Notes: a model not told the origin generated them from the letters alone. 64,000 nucleotides of DNA from Saccopteryx bilineata (GCF_036850765.1 NC_089490.1:105828574-105892573), one strand, 5' to 3'; shown: positions 22,336 through 33,159, numbered from the stretch's first letter. Numbers and translations: made by a program.

Positions 22336-22929
22336 TTCTGCCTCCCCCTTTCTAAGTAACTAAGCTGTGTAGAATTCTGAGCGGGCCCATATCAGGAAAG
22401 GTATAGTGAATAACGAGATCCTTCCTCAAGAATGGAGTTCCTTGGTAGGCTCAGGAATAAGAAGATTCTGGGTAAGAATCAGGCTTCAGTCATCACTGAA
22501 GCCTCACATAGCAACCCAGTGCCAGGACCACACCAACAGTGGCCAACTCTCGTTAAGCCCTTGGCTTATAAAAAGCTAAAAAACTCTCCTTTTTTTTTTT
22601 TTGTTTAAACTCCCATAACTCTTTAGTAAATAATAGAGAAAGTGGGGAAAGAGACACCTAAGTTTGAACATTTTTTTTGACACTCTTCAATTCCTGAATT
22701 TGGTTTCTATTGTGTGTGTCTGTGCGTGTGGTGGGGACGGTGTTGAATTAATGAGTTATCGCATTAGAGGGTTCATTCTTAGATCCCCCAGGCTTTCCAG
22801 AAAGTCCTGGGAGCACCGGAATGCCTGTCAAATTAGAAATGGATGTCTAATATTTGGTTTAATTTTTGTTACTCTTTATGTTATTTAATTTTGTTTCTTG
22901 ATTAGGCCCAGTATCAGTCCAGTTCCCTG
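22336..22929. other. Unassigned sequence
   Basis: No gene or repeat is identified. A T-run lies near 22591-22602. Confidence 0.4.
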
Positions 22930-23245
22930 TAGGCACTATTGAAGTGACTGCTGGCCACAAGTCCCCGTATCAGTTCTAATGTTTGTGTTGGATTGTCATC
23001 TTAACAAATGCCTCAAATGACATAGGAAAAATACATTACGTTATTTCAAGTCAGGGGAGCAATTTCACACTCGCATCTGCTAATCCTATTCGTAAATAAT
23101 GGCACAAGGCCATCTAGCAGGGCCAATTAAATCTGCAGGGCCACTCCTCACTCTTTGATATGTTTTGTTTACATTTTTCTTATTTTGGCACCATAAAATG
23201 AAGTCTCCATTAAAAACGCAACTCACACACTAATGCCCTAAAACT
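22930..23245. promoter_or_regulatory. Candidate conserved non-coding element
   Basis: The block is repeat-free, AT-rich and rich in homeodomain-, forkhead- and MEF2-like words such as gccaattaaatctg, ttttgtttacat, cgtaaataatgg and tccattaaaaac. This texture is typical of deeply conserved vertebrate enhancers. Conservation cannot be shown from one sequence, so this is inference. Confidence 0.35.
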
Positions 23246-23649
23246 TTTTTTTTAAACAAGACAAATTTGAAAAGCGGATGTGTCATTTCCTGACACAGAC
23301 TCCTAGGCAGAATTTGAAGGATGGGTTTGTTGGCGTTTCTGAGGGTCGTGGAACTGGGGAGTCTGAAAGAGTTCGCCTTCCAGAAGCAGCTTTTCTGCTG
23401 GCCGCTGAGTGGGGGCAGACATTCCGCCTACCCCGCCTGGCTCAGACCTCCCTCTGTGGCTATAAATTAGCCACCTTCTCACTGTGGGACACTTGGAACC
23501 CTTCCCTGTGACTTGTGACTGAGAATACCCGCTTCAGGGGACCTGTGCAAAAGATTTAACCAGCTGAGGCCCATTGAGTACCTGGCAAAATACGATTGTT
23601 GCATAAAAGGTAGGATGCCTTAGAAGATAGTTACTGTCATTGTCATTAG
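23246..23649. other. Unassigned sequence
   Basis: No gene is recognised. A 77-codon plus-strand frame at 23278-23511 has no domain. Confidence 0.35.
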
Positions 23650-24016
23650 TTAGGGAATAAATTGTGTCCTCCTCCAAATACATATTTTGAAGCCCTAATC
23701 TGCATGACCTCCAAACTGTATTTGGAGACAGGGTCTTTACAGAAGTGATTAAGTTAGAATGATGTCATATGGCCTGGTCCTAATCTAGTCTGACTGGTGT
23801 CTTTGTAAGAGGAAATTTGGACAAAGACACATGCTCACAGAGGACAGACCGTGAGAGGACACAAGGGAAAGGCGGCCGTCTGCGAGTCAAGGAGGGAGGC
23901 CTCAGAAGAGACCAACCCTGCTGACACTTTGATCTCAGACCTCCGCCCACCTGAACTGGGACAATAAATGTCCCCTGTCTGTGGTGTGTTCTTTTGGCAG
24001 CCCCGGCAGACTCTTG
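23650..24016 (+). mobile_element. MaLR-type LTR, forward
   Basis: The order gaataaattgtgtcctcctc, ttggagacagggtctttaca, tgattaagttagaatgatgt, tgactggtgtctttgtaaga, aaagacacatgctcacagag, tgctgacactttgatctcag, and ggacaataaatgtcccctg fits a MaLR LTR. The end is diverged. Confidence 0.75.
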
Positions 24017-25084
24017 CATCCTTTAATTTCTCTGATACTTTTGCAACTTCTTGAGTACCTTGTGTATGAAAAAAAAGTTCACATCCCATTTTCTCTGCAA
24101 ACAGTGTCCTTGGGGCTTTTAACATCAGTTGTGTTTTTTTTTTTTTTTGGGGGGGGGTTGAGTTTTTCTCTGAAGTGCCAAAATCTGTTGACCTTCACTA
24201 ACTTTTCCTACTTTTCTTTCTGTTTCTGTCTTTCTCTTGCCCCCTCGGAGGACCCCTGGACTGTTATGCTGCTGCCGATCATCTTTGAGGGGCCACCTTT
24301 CTGTCCCCTACCTTACTCGATCCTCGGGCTTCAGGGAGGTTGGGCCTCACTTTTCATCCTGGTAACAGTTACCTCCTTTGACAGGGCGTCTCCCCCCCTG
24401 GTCTAAGCATGGGTCAGATGTCAGCTTCTTCACTTGCCTAAGCATGTGGGCCCCTTTTATGTTAAAGACTTTATTGCCAATCGTTACTGGGACACAGGCA
24501 GATAGAATGGGAAGTGATTAGATTTTAGGGGGAGCTTCTATGCCAGGGTGGGCTTCACTTCAACTCAGTAAAAAGCTGGAAGAACAAAGCTATGCACACG
24601 TGAAGGATAGGGTGGTGTTAACGCATCGTGACTGGTATAAACTGGTGGGGTTCACAGGAGGGCCAATTCTTTTACTGGGAACTTCCCTAAGAGATCCTTT
24701 TCACTGAAGATTTCAGCAACTTTCACTTCTGGTTGACCTGACTTGTGGAAAGGGTCTTGGTTATTTGTGCAACTCTCAGCGATTTCTGAGAGAGCCCATT
24801 GAAGGAGGGTTCAGTGCAAAGAGCTGGGATGCTGGGATGCTTGAGCTAACCATTGATTTTAATAACTCGTTTGCAGCTGATAATATTATAAAGAGTTTCT
24901 TTTAGGAAACTTTTAAAATGGTAGTTTTTAGGTGGTTGGAGTTGTTTATATTCTTTTCTAGCAGTAAGGAGAGAGAGAGAAAGCAAGATAGAGAGGCAAA
25001 GGTGATTTAGTTTTGAGTTTCTTCTTATCTTTTCTTGATCTTTGTAAACCTCTCTCAACATGGCCACCATGCCCGCGCCACAAC
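24017..25084. other. Unassigned sequence
   Basis: No gene is recognised. A T-run followed by a G-run lies at about 24135-24157. A GA-rich stretch lies near 24970. Frames on both strands lack domains. Confidence 0.4.
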
Positions 25085-25225
25085 CTTCAGTGGCTCACTG
25101 TTGCCAGTCCTGTCCTTTTTCTCCCAGGGCTAGTTAATTTAGCTCTCCCCTGTCTGGACCATGGTTCTTGTCTTTCAATTCAATGGATCCCAAAGAATAG
25201 AGCAGGAACTCAGCAAATATTCATT
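25085..25225 (+). mobile_element. L2 LINE 3' fragment
   Basis: The phrases ccttcagtggctcactgttg and caggaactcagcaaatattc flank a decayed middle; this is a shortened L2 3' end. Confidence 0.5.
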
Positions 25226-25625
25226 GCTCTGTCTTTTTTGGGAGGAAAGGAAGGGTGCTTGATTCTTCTTCTTACAGGCTGTTGAGAATCAGGAGGTTAG
25301 TTTTGATTTACTCTTCCGTGCCTGGGCTTTCCATAGAGGCCAGTGGGGATGAGAGTGCTGGGTGGCGTGGGGGTCTTTGGACCTGGGTCAGAGTTGGGGT
25401 GAGGCCTGTGACCAGCCTTTGGGGGCCCCAGCAGTTGTGGGAGAAATACTTATAGCCTCCTGTGGTCCCCCACTTGGATCGGGGTGGGTGGGAAGGGGTG
25501 AATTAGGGACCCCAAGTCCAGATCCCTGGGCTGTTCTTTGGGAGCTGGGAGCAGCAACTGATTGTTGGACCATTAACACTGTGCAGTTCTGGGCCGTGTT
25601 CTGCATTTTTTTAACTGTGGCTCCT

Positions 25626-25659
<34 letters not shown>

Positions 25660-25703
25660 TCAAGGGGAAGACATGGAGAAAATGTGGCCTGACAGATGGA
25701 TAC
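25226..25703. other. Unassigned, with a 30-residue A-run
   Basis: A pure A-run lies at 25628-25657. No retrotransposed gene is recognisable upstream of it, and no TSD is evident. Confidence 0.5.
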
Positions 25704-25713
25704 AGAGCCATCC

Positions 25714-25843
25714 CGGTGCCTGACCTGTGGTGGCTCAGTGAATAAAGCATTGACCCGAAATGCTGAGGTTGCTGGTTCAAAACCCTGGGCTTGCCACTCA
25801 AGGCACATATGGGAGTTGATGCTTCCTTCTCCTCCCTCCTTCT

Positions 25844-25886
<43 letters not shown>

Positions 25887-25935
25887 AAAATGAATCAAGT
25901 CTTAAAGAAAAAGAGCCATCAAGTCTTAAAGAAAA
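25714..25935 (+). mobile_element. bat SINE (type B) with a duplicated tail
   Basis: The head reads tgcctgacctgtggtggctc, then ggttgctggttcaaaaccct and ggcacatatgggagttgatg, followed by a CT microsatellite at about 25849-25881. The 10-bp agagccatcc at 25704-25713 and 25936-25945 is the TSD. The tail contains a tandem copy of about 28 bases built on tcaagtcttaaagaaaaaga and reaching into gagccatc. Confidence 0.9.
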
Positions 25936-25945
25936 AGAGCCATCC

Positions 25946-28839
25946 AGTGGGTCATGAGAGCTTTGATTATGAAGACGTCATTATTATGTAAATCAAATAG
26001 CCTCCTAAGTCTAGACAGCAGATAACTCAACAACAGAGAAGCAGAGCAACAACAACAAAAATTTAGGAAGGGGAATTATTAAAATGGGGGTGGGTTCTCC
26101 CAGCTTCAGACTGCCTCTTGCACCTCTCATTCTGTGCCCCCCCTCTTGCTCTCTGTCCCCCTGTGACCACGGGGCTGCCACCTGAGGGCCACCTGAGGAC
26201 CGAGGGCATTTTCCAAGCCAGTAAGCCGGCCCAGGGCTGGCAGGGAAGTGCTCCGTGGGTATTTTGCTGTTCCTCTAAATAAGATTCATACAGCTCTGCA
26301 GTATTTGTGGACTTTTAATCCAGCACTCTTAAGCTCTTCTTATTTTTCCCTGTAGCTGTTTTTTGAGGTGCATTTGCCAGGCTTTGTTAATGGTTTGTTT
26401 TTTTCTGCTTTGATTTATTAGATTAGAGGCTCAGTTCTTGGCCTCCCTCCTCGTTGGAGGGAGTTCTTGCTTTGTCTCTGTAAAACGTTGCTGTTGGGCC
26501 TTTTTCTGCTTTATTACTTTGCATTAATACCTGGCAGCTTATATCTGAGCTTTCTTTTTATTTCTTTAATGTGCAGCATTGCTTCCCCTTTGGAGGGCCT
26601 GAGGCTTGTGAAAGGTTGGATAGCCTTTCATTTTTCATGTTGGGAGGGGAGAGTTTGCATTTGTCCATCTCAGACTAGTGATGAGTGGCACAGAGAATTT
26701 TAAATGGTTTGTTTTAAGCCACGTGGCTAATCAGGAGCAAAATGAACCAAGGATACTAGCAATGAACAGGAAAAGAAGAAGGCAAATGAACTTCTGACAT
26801 CTTCTGCCATGTGATATCTTACCAATACCAGATCAGCTTGTGTTTAGCTTGGTGTTTCTCTGTGGAACGAGTAAAAAGGATTACTTAAATGTTCCACAGG
26901 GAAGGGACACAGGAACAAAACTGCAATGATCGTGACGCTGGATCTGTTGAAGTTACACACCTACTTACTTCCTCCTCCATAACCTGTTTTAGTGGAGGGA
27001 GTACCAATTCATTGCATTGGGGGGTTTCAGTTGGATGACAAAGCTGGCAGTCATTTTTGCTCCAGGTTGGTGTAGGGCTCACTTACAGGGTTTTAGCTAC
27101 AGTGCATCAGATTCTCCGAAAGAAATGAGGGAGGGGGAGTGGAATTGAATGGGTGCAGCAGGCTGGAGGGTCTGTCTGGTGACTTCAGGGAGTGAACTGG
27201 GAGGAGGTGCCTCAGGTCCTGCTCTCTGCAGGAAGTGTGGGAAGGCAGATTTGATCAAGGGGCTTGAAGAAACCCTTTCGATTCCATCCCTAACACCACA
27301 CCAGCATTTAGTGCAAACAGGGCCTACTGTTAAGGACACTTTGTTACGCTCAGAGTCCTTGAGGTTTGGAGGGGCTCTGAGTTTCTCTCAACCTTAGAGA
27401 AAGAGAGGCATAAAAGTAGAGATGCTTTTCAGAGCATTCTGGAATAAGAGATCAGACCGGGGTCTGGGGATGGAGAAGGATGCTTGAGATAGTACCTCTT
27501 TTTTGCATTCACAGGCAGGACATGAACCCAGTTCTGTCCTTTGCAGGTTTTGTGCCCTTGACAATAAAGCCTGCTACCTGTGCGTTACCTGGGAGGGACA
27601 GGTGTCAGAGCGTGTCCTGGGTGGATACTCAGTGGGGTCCTGGGATCCAGGAACTGACAAGAGGGTACTTCTGAGTCCCTGAAGGCAAACAGCCTGATTT
27701 TGCTGGGTAATTTTGAGGAGACCCCAAATGGAAAGGGATGGGCCAGAAGCACTTTTTTTCCCTCTTGGGTATTGTGAACGAGCATTTGGTGGTCAGACAG
27801 CTCCTCTCCTCAGATCCTCACCCAACCACCCGGCTAGATTATTGACCTTGAGTTTATGCTCGAAAGTACTCAGCTAACTTGCAAAATGGGCTCCAGTTGG
27901 CATGGTAGGTACACTTGTGGGCATTTCCAAGGCTTAAATCAGCTAATGCAGTTAAAGCACTCAGTGGAGGGCCTGGCTCGGGAAGTTAGCCTGGGGAAAA
28001 ATGAACTTGTGAGTTACAGTATAGTTGCACTGAGCTCCTGCAAGTGACTCCAGATGCTGGGTGAGGGGCCAGCCCCCTGCTGGGAGGCAGTGAGGCCTAG
28101 AGTCCTTGCAGAAGGTAGTTGGCAAACTCTTAAGTGCCTCCCAGCAAACTCTGGTGTCATTCACCGAGGATATTGTTAAACAGGCACATGGCCCCTGCCG
28201 ATTTTAGGGTAAGGCACAGCTTTGGGCCAACACCTGACCGTTTCCTCTTCCTCTGGACAGCACTGGGGCAGGACAGAGGCTCCGGCCCAGCACATCCATA
28301 ACCTCAGCTGCTCTTTCCTTAGTCCTTCTAAGTGCTGGGTTTTTAGAACTGACTGGATTGGTCAGATAATTCAGTTTAGGAAGATGTACGTGTGTTGGAG
28401 TACCTGTTGGTTGCTGTAGGGCAAAAAAATACTCACACCCCAAACAGAGCTCACGTCTTCACCCCAGACTGCTAGAAGTTTAATTGGATGGAAATGATGG
28501 ATTTGTGAGTGATAATTTATTTCACTCCTTTTTGCAATCAGTCTTTTTAGCCCCACCCCTGCACGTGTGAAACCATTCACGTGAGCCAGCTGGGAGACAC
28601 GGCCCCGGTGCTAAATTTAATTGGGTAGCTGGTAGACATTGTGTGATTCAGACTATCAGGTGCAAAGCGAGTTAGAGGAGGAAGAGACCGACATGGGGAG
28701 TCGTCAGGGAAGCGTTCGTGAAGGAAGCACAACCATGGAAATGAATACATTTCCTGTTAGAATCTGGAAACTCCTGAGGCCCAGAACCCAGGAGAGGAGA
28801 ACTCAGAGGCAGCCCCTTTGGTAGAGTCGGCAAGATAAA
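25946..28839. other. Long unassigned, repeat-poor interval
   Basis: No gene is recognised. The start has a CRE-half-site-like word (gaagacgtcattattatg near 25970). The block 26310-26470 is AT-rich and unique-looking. A weak MIR-like trace lies at 27855-28000 (acttgcaaaatgggctcc, gcagttaaagcactcagtg). Short frames throughout lack domains. Confidence 0.4.
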
Positions 28840-28935
28840 TATCTGGTCAGTTCTTCTCAGACTGGACTTGGCCGCTCTGGGCGGGGCCTAGGATCCGGCC
28901 TTTCTAACACACTCTCCGGGTAGCAAGGTCTTAGC
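28840..28935 (+). mobile_element. Weak MER5-like trace
   Basis: The phrases gggcggggcctaggatccgg and cctttctaacacactctccg resemble the middle of a MER5-type hAT relic; the ends are not visible. Confidence 0.35.
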
Positions 28936-28970
28936 TAATATTTAGATTTGCCATTAATCTGTAGATTGAG

Positions 28971-29152
28971 GCCTGACCTGTGGTGGCGCAGTGGGATAAA
29001 GCGTCGACCTGGAACACTGAGGTCGCCGGTTCGAAACCTTGGGCTTGCCTGGTCAAGGCACATATGGGAGTTGATGCTTCCTGCTCCTCCCCCTTCTCTC
29101 TCTCTCTCTGTCTCTCTCTCTCACTCCTCTCTCTCTAAAAAAAATCAATAAA
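28971..29152 (+). mobile_element. Full-length bat SINE (type B), 16-bp TSD
   Basis: This is the cleanest type B copy: gcctgacctgtggtggcgca, gataaagcgtcgacctgga, ggtcgccggttcgaaacc, gcacatatgggagttgatgc, a CT stretch and a tail of aaaaatcaataaa. The perfect 16-bp taatctgtagattgag lies at 28955-28970 and 29153-29168. Intact A and B boxes could support Pol III transcription. It is likely one of the youngest insertions here. Confidence 0.97.
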
Positions 29153-29228
29153 TAATCTGTAGATTGAGATAATGTAATTACAGGTGTTAGTTACGGGGAG
29201 AAGGGACTGTTGGCACGTTTCCAAACAT

Positions 29229-29760
29229 TCTAAGGGTGGCGAGTGGCATCGCATGGCCTGAGTTCACATGTCACCTGTGTCACTTCCTAGCTGTGTGTGA
29301 CTTTGGTGTCTTAGTCTGGTTGGGCTGCTCTCACAAAGTATGGACAAAGTAGCTATGAGCCACAGAAATTGATCTCTTAAAGTCTGGAGGCTGGAGGTCA
29401 GAGGGGGCAGGCACGGCACCAGCAGGGTCCAGTAGAGCAGGCACCTTCTCTGTGTGCCCTCACGTGGTGGGAGGGTCTGGGGATCTCTCTGGAGCCTCTT
29501 TGATAAGGGCGTTAATCCCATAAGTACAACCCAAAGGCCCCGCCTTCTAATCCCGTCATTTTGGGAGGTTAGGGTTTCAGCATGAATTTTGGAGGGACAC
29601 AAACATTCAGGCCATTGGACATGGGCAAATCATTAATTCTCTCAGCCTCAAAGCCCACCTGCAAATTAAGGTTGGTAATTACTACCCACCTTTCAAAGTA
29701 TGTGTATGTTTAGTAATGAAAGAGCAAATCCATGTAAACACTCAGAAGCAGTAGACAATG
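29229..29760 (+). mobile_element. MIR SINE, split by a MaLR LTR
   Basis: The left piece reads gcctgagttcacatgtcacc and tcacttcctagctgtgtgtg. After the LTR it resumes with gggcaaatcattaattctct, cagcctcaaagcccacctgc and a MIR-like 3' part. The split falls at the 'gtgaccttggg' motif, and skipping the LTR restores the MIR order. Confidence 0.75.
29310..29620 (-). mobile_element. MaLR (MLT1/MST-type) LTR, reverse, inside a MIR
   Basis: The reversed LTR reads tcttagtctggttgggctgc, ccacagaaattgatctctta, gtgtgccctcacgtggtgg, ataagggcgttaatccca, caaaggccccgccttctaat, catgaattttggagggacac and aacattcaggcc. The 112-codon minus-strand frame over it is LTR sequence, not a gene. Confidence 0.85.
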
Positions 29761-30037
29761 ACGGCTTTCCCAGTTTTGCGCCTTTACCTGGTTGGGTTTG
29801 ACAGTGAAACTTTCAGCCCGCGGCCCCGTGTCTTCCACAGGCACTCAGGGTTGGGGACCTGGCCTCTGCTCACCCAGTTCCTGGCAGGGCTGCCTTGATC
29901 CTTCCTGGGAATTCTGGCCACGCTTATCAGCACAGCGGACCCATTAGGACCTGCTGCCCTTCTCTGTGGCCAGGGATTGCTTCAGGAACTGACCCGAAAA
30001 GCCAGAGAAAGGCTGTGACTCAGTGGATGCAGTTTCA
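29761..30037. other. Unassigned sequence
   Basis: Nothing recognised beyond short frames. Confidence 0.35.
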
Positions 30038-30155
30038 TAGAGAGAAAAGAAAGAAAGAAAGAAAGAAAGAAGGAAGGAAGAAAGCAAGGAAAGCAAGGAA
30101 AGAAAGGAAGGAAAGAAAGGAAAGAAAGGAGAGAAAGGGAAGAAAGAAAAGGAAA
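30038..30155. repeat. Polypurine (GAAA/GGAA)n microsatellite
   Basis: About 118 bases of almost pure purine on the plus strand, starting as gaaagaaagaaagaaag and drifting into aaggaa-type units with rare c interruptions. Charged or Phe/Leu/Ser-rich frames on the two strands (29895-30261) are translations of this repeat. Confidence 0.95.
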
Positions 30156-30999
30156 GTTGGTTCCTGAAAGTTCCTTTTGGATACAGGAAACAGAAAAGCA
30201 ACAAGATGGGTGGGGCCTTTGGATTTCTTAAAAAATGAACCCAAGTTTTTTTCCCCATCATGAATGCTGAGAGTCCTGGAGCAGATGACTTTTGGGTCTG
30301 GGGCTCAGTTTCCCCATCTGTAAGGCAGAGCAGTCAGGCCTCCCCGGCAGCCTTGCCAGGTAGAGATGAAGGAGATGGTACTTGGAAAGCATCTCTGACG
30401 TTGGACGCACCCAGTGACTGGCAGCTTTTCCTTCTGGCTCTGCAGAGAACCTTTGGTGAGTCCGCTCCTGAAGAGCTGGGCCCCAGCTCTCTGGCTGGCT
30501 TACCCGGGGTTCCCGCACAGCCGGGCAGCGTCTAAGCCTTGTCTTGCTGCGGGGAGAGTGGGTGGCTGTGCAGGAGCTGCTCCTGGTTCCTCTGCAGTTT
30601 TGTAGCCGTGGGAAAGTGGGGCGCGTCTCCCTTCCCAGGACTGCACTTGGCTGGGCAGCCCCGCCTCACCTGCCTGCCAGGCTGTGCGAATGTAATCAGG
30701 GGCAGCTTTAGGCTGCAGTGGCACGTGCACGTGAGCGAATCACAGCGCAGTGCTGCCGTCAGTCCTGCTGCGTGCCATCCCTGTGCATGACACCCTGGTG
30801 TGCCCGCAGCACCTGCTGGCGGCAGGCAGCTGGTTCAGGCTGGCCAGTTTGCTACTCTCAGTGTGTTTGATTTCTTCCAGGTGGCTGTCAGTAACATGGC
30901 TGAGGAGGGAGGAGGCCCGAGTCACTTGTAAAGAGGGTGAAATCCCAGAATTTAGGTCCCATTGGAGTGTTCTGGTGTAGTGCTTAATAAAGGCCAGAC
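30156..30999. other. Unassigned, with a CpG-rich patch at 30470-30790
   Basis: By eye about 16 CpGs fall in the 320-base patch, with motifs such as gcgcgtctcc and cacgtgcacgtgagcg (two overlapping E-box-like cacgtg words). No exon is recognised. Outside the patch nothing is identified, apart from weak MIR-like (cagtttccccatctgtaagg near 30308) and MER5-like (aaaatgcagattctgggtgc near 31030) traces. Confidence 0.4.
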
Positions 31000-31152
31000 T
31001 GTGGATGAAGTATCTGGAGGAGGTGGTTAAAAATGCAGATTCTGGGTGCGACTTGGGGGTTCTTAATGAGCTCTGGATGGTTGGGTAGAACACACCTTAA
31101 TCTGTAATTTAAAAACCATCCCCAGGCAATTCTCATATACAACACGCTTTTA

Positions 31153-31498
31153 TTTATTTATTTTTATTTATTAATTTTTTTTACAGGGACAGAGAGAGAG
31201 TCAGAGAAGGATAGATAGGGACAGACAGACAGGAACGGAGAGATGAGAAGCATCAATCATCAGTTTTTCGTTGCGACACCTTAGTTGTTCATTGATTGCT
31301 TTCTCATATGTGCCTTGACCGCGGGCTTTCTGCAGACCAAGTAACTCCTTGCTCATGCCAGTGATCTTGGGTCCAAGCTGGTGAGCTTTGCTCAGACCAG
31401 ATGAACCTGCACTCAAACTGATGATCTCGGAGTCTCGAACCTGGGTCCTCCACATCCCAGTCCGACGCTCTATCCACTGTGCCACCACCTGGTCAGGC
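31153..31498 (-). mobile_element. bat SINE (type C), full length, perfect TSD
   Basis: In reverse: ttacagggacagagagagag, gagaagcatcaatcatcag, cgttgcgacaccttagttg, ctttctcatatgtgccttga, gtgagctttgctcagacc, gagtctcgaacctgggtcct and ccaccacctggtcaggc. The 14-bp acaacacgctttta lies at 31139-31152 and 31499-31512. Confidence 0.95.
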
Positions 31499-31704
31499 AC
31501 AACACGCTTTTAAAAGCCCTGTTGGTGCCAGCCAGGCTGGATGCAGAGGAAGAACTCTGTTATTTGCCCGGATTCTCAGAGCAGACAGTAACAGACCCAG
31601 AACGACACCTAGCCCTTGGAACTCAGACCCTATGAGCCAGGCCTCTGTAAATTTTGTGTATTAACCTCTGATGCATGCCAGAAATTCAGCCCAGCAGAAA
31701 GCAG

Positions 31705-31840
31705 TCTCCTCTAACCAGCGGTCCTTAGCTGGGGGCTGTTTTGCTCTCCCAGTGGACACTGGGCACTGCTGGAGACCTTTTTGGTTATCAGGACTTGGGG
31801 AGGAAAGGGCCCAAATGTCAGCAGCACTGAGGTGAGAAAC
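31705..31840 (+). mobile_element. MER20-like hAT relic
   Basis: The phrases ggtccttagctgggggctgt, tttgctctcccagtggacac, tgctggagacctttttggtt and aatgtcagcagcactgaggt, gagaaaccc follow MER20 order. The central gtgctactggcat part is deleted. Confidence 0.65.
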
Positions 31841-31995
31841 CCGGGAGATGAATGCGTCTCAGACTTAACTGTCCCTTTGGTCCTCACTTAGTAGGTCGGG
31901 GTGCAGCCCGAGAGTCTGCATTTCTGATGAGCTCCTTGTTGATGTTACTGCTCCCTTCTGGGGACCACATTTCGCATAGCGAGTGTTTTCTAAGA
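31841..31995 (+). mobile_element. MER5-like hAT relic
   Basis: The phrases cacttagtaggtcggggtgc, gagtctgcatttctgatgag and cttctggggaccacatttcg follow MER5 order. It lies next to the MER20-like copy. Confidence 0.65.
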
Positions 31996-31997
31996 TC

Positions 31998-32265
31998 CGT
32001 CCATTTCAGAGTGACCGTGGTGTCGGTTGAAATCACACAGCTCTACTACTGAAATAGCATGTGTGGCCTTGGGACAATTATTTAACCTGTATATACTGGA
32101 GTTTCTTCATCTGCAAAACAGGGTGAAGTCTATCAAATTACATGGGTTAAATCAGATAACTTCTGTAAAGAGCTTAAGTGTGGCTCTTGCCCTTGGCGAG
32201 CAGTCCACAAACGTGGCTGTTATTTTCATTACCATTGTTATTATTTGCTTAGCAATTTGTCTCTA
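31998..32265 (+). mobile_element. MIR SINE, forward
   Basis: The core gtggccttgggacaattatt, taacctgtatatactggag, tttcttcatctgcaaaacag and the 3' part taaagagcttaagtg and acaaacgtggctgttatt are MIR. Confidence 0.75.
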
Positions 32266-32659
32266 TTTGTCCAATGTTTCATTATTTACCTTCTTTTGTG
32301 CCTGACGCTTTGCTAAAAATAGGATCAGTTGGGAGGAGATGGATGGAAATTAGCTCTGTGATGGTGAATTATAAAGATAACTAGTGTCATTTTCACTCAT
32401 CAGTCACCCCACCCCCTGGCACGGGCATGTAAACTCAGCTCTGTTCATCTCATCCCTGGAACACGCAGTCACACTGCACTCACTCACCAAAAGTGAGTTA
32501 CGGGAAGAATTTCCTGAAAACACGGTGCCTATTTTCTGGGTTACCATCCTAGTAATGGTTTTATGATGACAGGGGGAAGCATGACAAGTGATATGGACAT
32601 CCAGTTTCACCAGCATTCGGACGTATTCACTATCTAGCGGAGGAGTATTTCATGGCAGG
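32266..32659. other. Unassigned sequence
   Basis: No gene or confident repeat is recognised. Confidence 0.4.
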
Positions 32660-32830
32660 TTTAGAACATGGGGTCTATCTTTATTCAAAGCCCAGCGTTG
32701 CCATGTATTAGCCCTGTGACCTGGGAATTATTTCACATCTCAAAGCCTCAGTTTCCTCATCTGTAAAGTGGGAGAAATATAGAGCCCACTTCTGCAGTTG
32801 GTGTGAGGCTGATGTGAGATGAAGCATGGG
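32660..32830 (+). mobile_element. MIR SINE, forward
   Basis: The phrases ttagccctgtgacctgggaa, ctcaaagcctcagtttcctc and atctgtaaagtgggagaaat are the MIR core. Confidence 0.8.
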
Positions 32831-32884
32831 CTTTATGTGCTGACCGCTGGCCAGTACCACTCTTGGCCTGCCATCTGAGGCTGT

Positions 32885-33035
32885 CCCTGGGAAGCCTGTT
32901 TTCTAGTGTTAATGCACTGGAATCACACTGGAAAGTTGTGAATGGAGCTTGTAAGACCTCCCTCAGGTCTAATTCACTTGGGCCCGGCTGTGGCTCAAGA
33001 ATCAGCATTTCAAGCAAAGCACCCTAGGGAATTTT
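32885..33035 (+). mobile_element. MER5-like hAT relic
   Basis: Decayed phrases aatgcactggaatcacactg, cccggctgtggctcaagaat and cagcatttcaagcaaagcac resemble a MER5-type element with poor ends. Confidence 0.45.
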
Positions 33036-33159
33036 GGGACTGATGTGTCACTCTGAGAAAGAGCTAGTGCTAAGGATGAAGAGGTCACCTTTGGTACCAT
33101 GGTGTCCAGCACAGATGGGAACCTGGCCAGGTGGAAGGGTAAGAGGACACACTGACTCT

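Noticed and set aside
25628..25657. A-run as the tail of a processed pseudogene
   Set aside because: No recognisable gene sequence precedes it and no TSD was found.
30436..30456. Possible micro-exon between ctgcag and gtgagt
   Set aside because: An exon of about 10 bases between chance splice-like motifs cannot be supported without transcripts.
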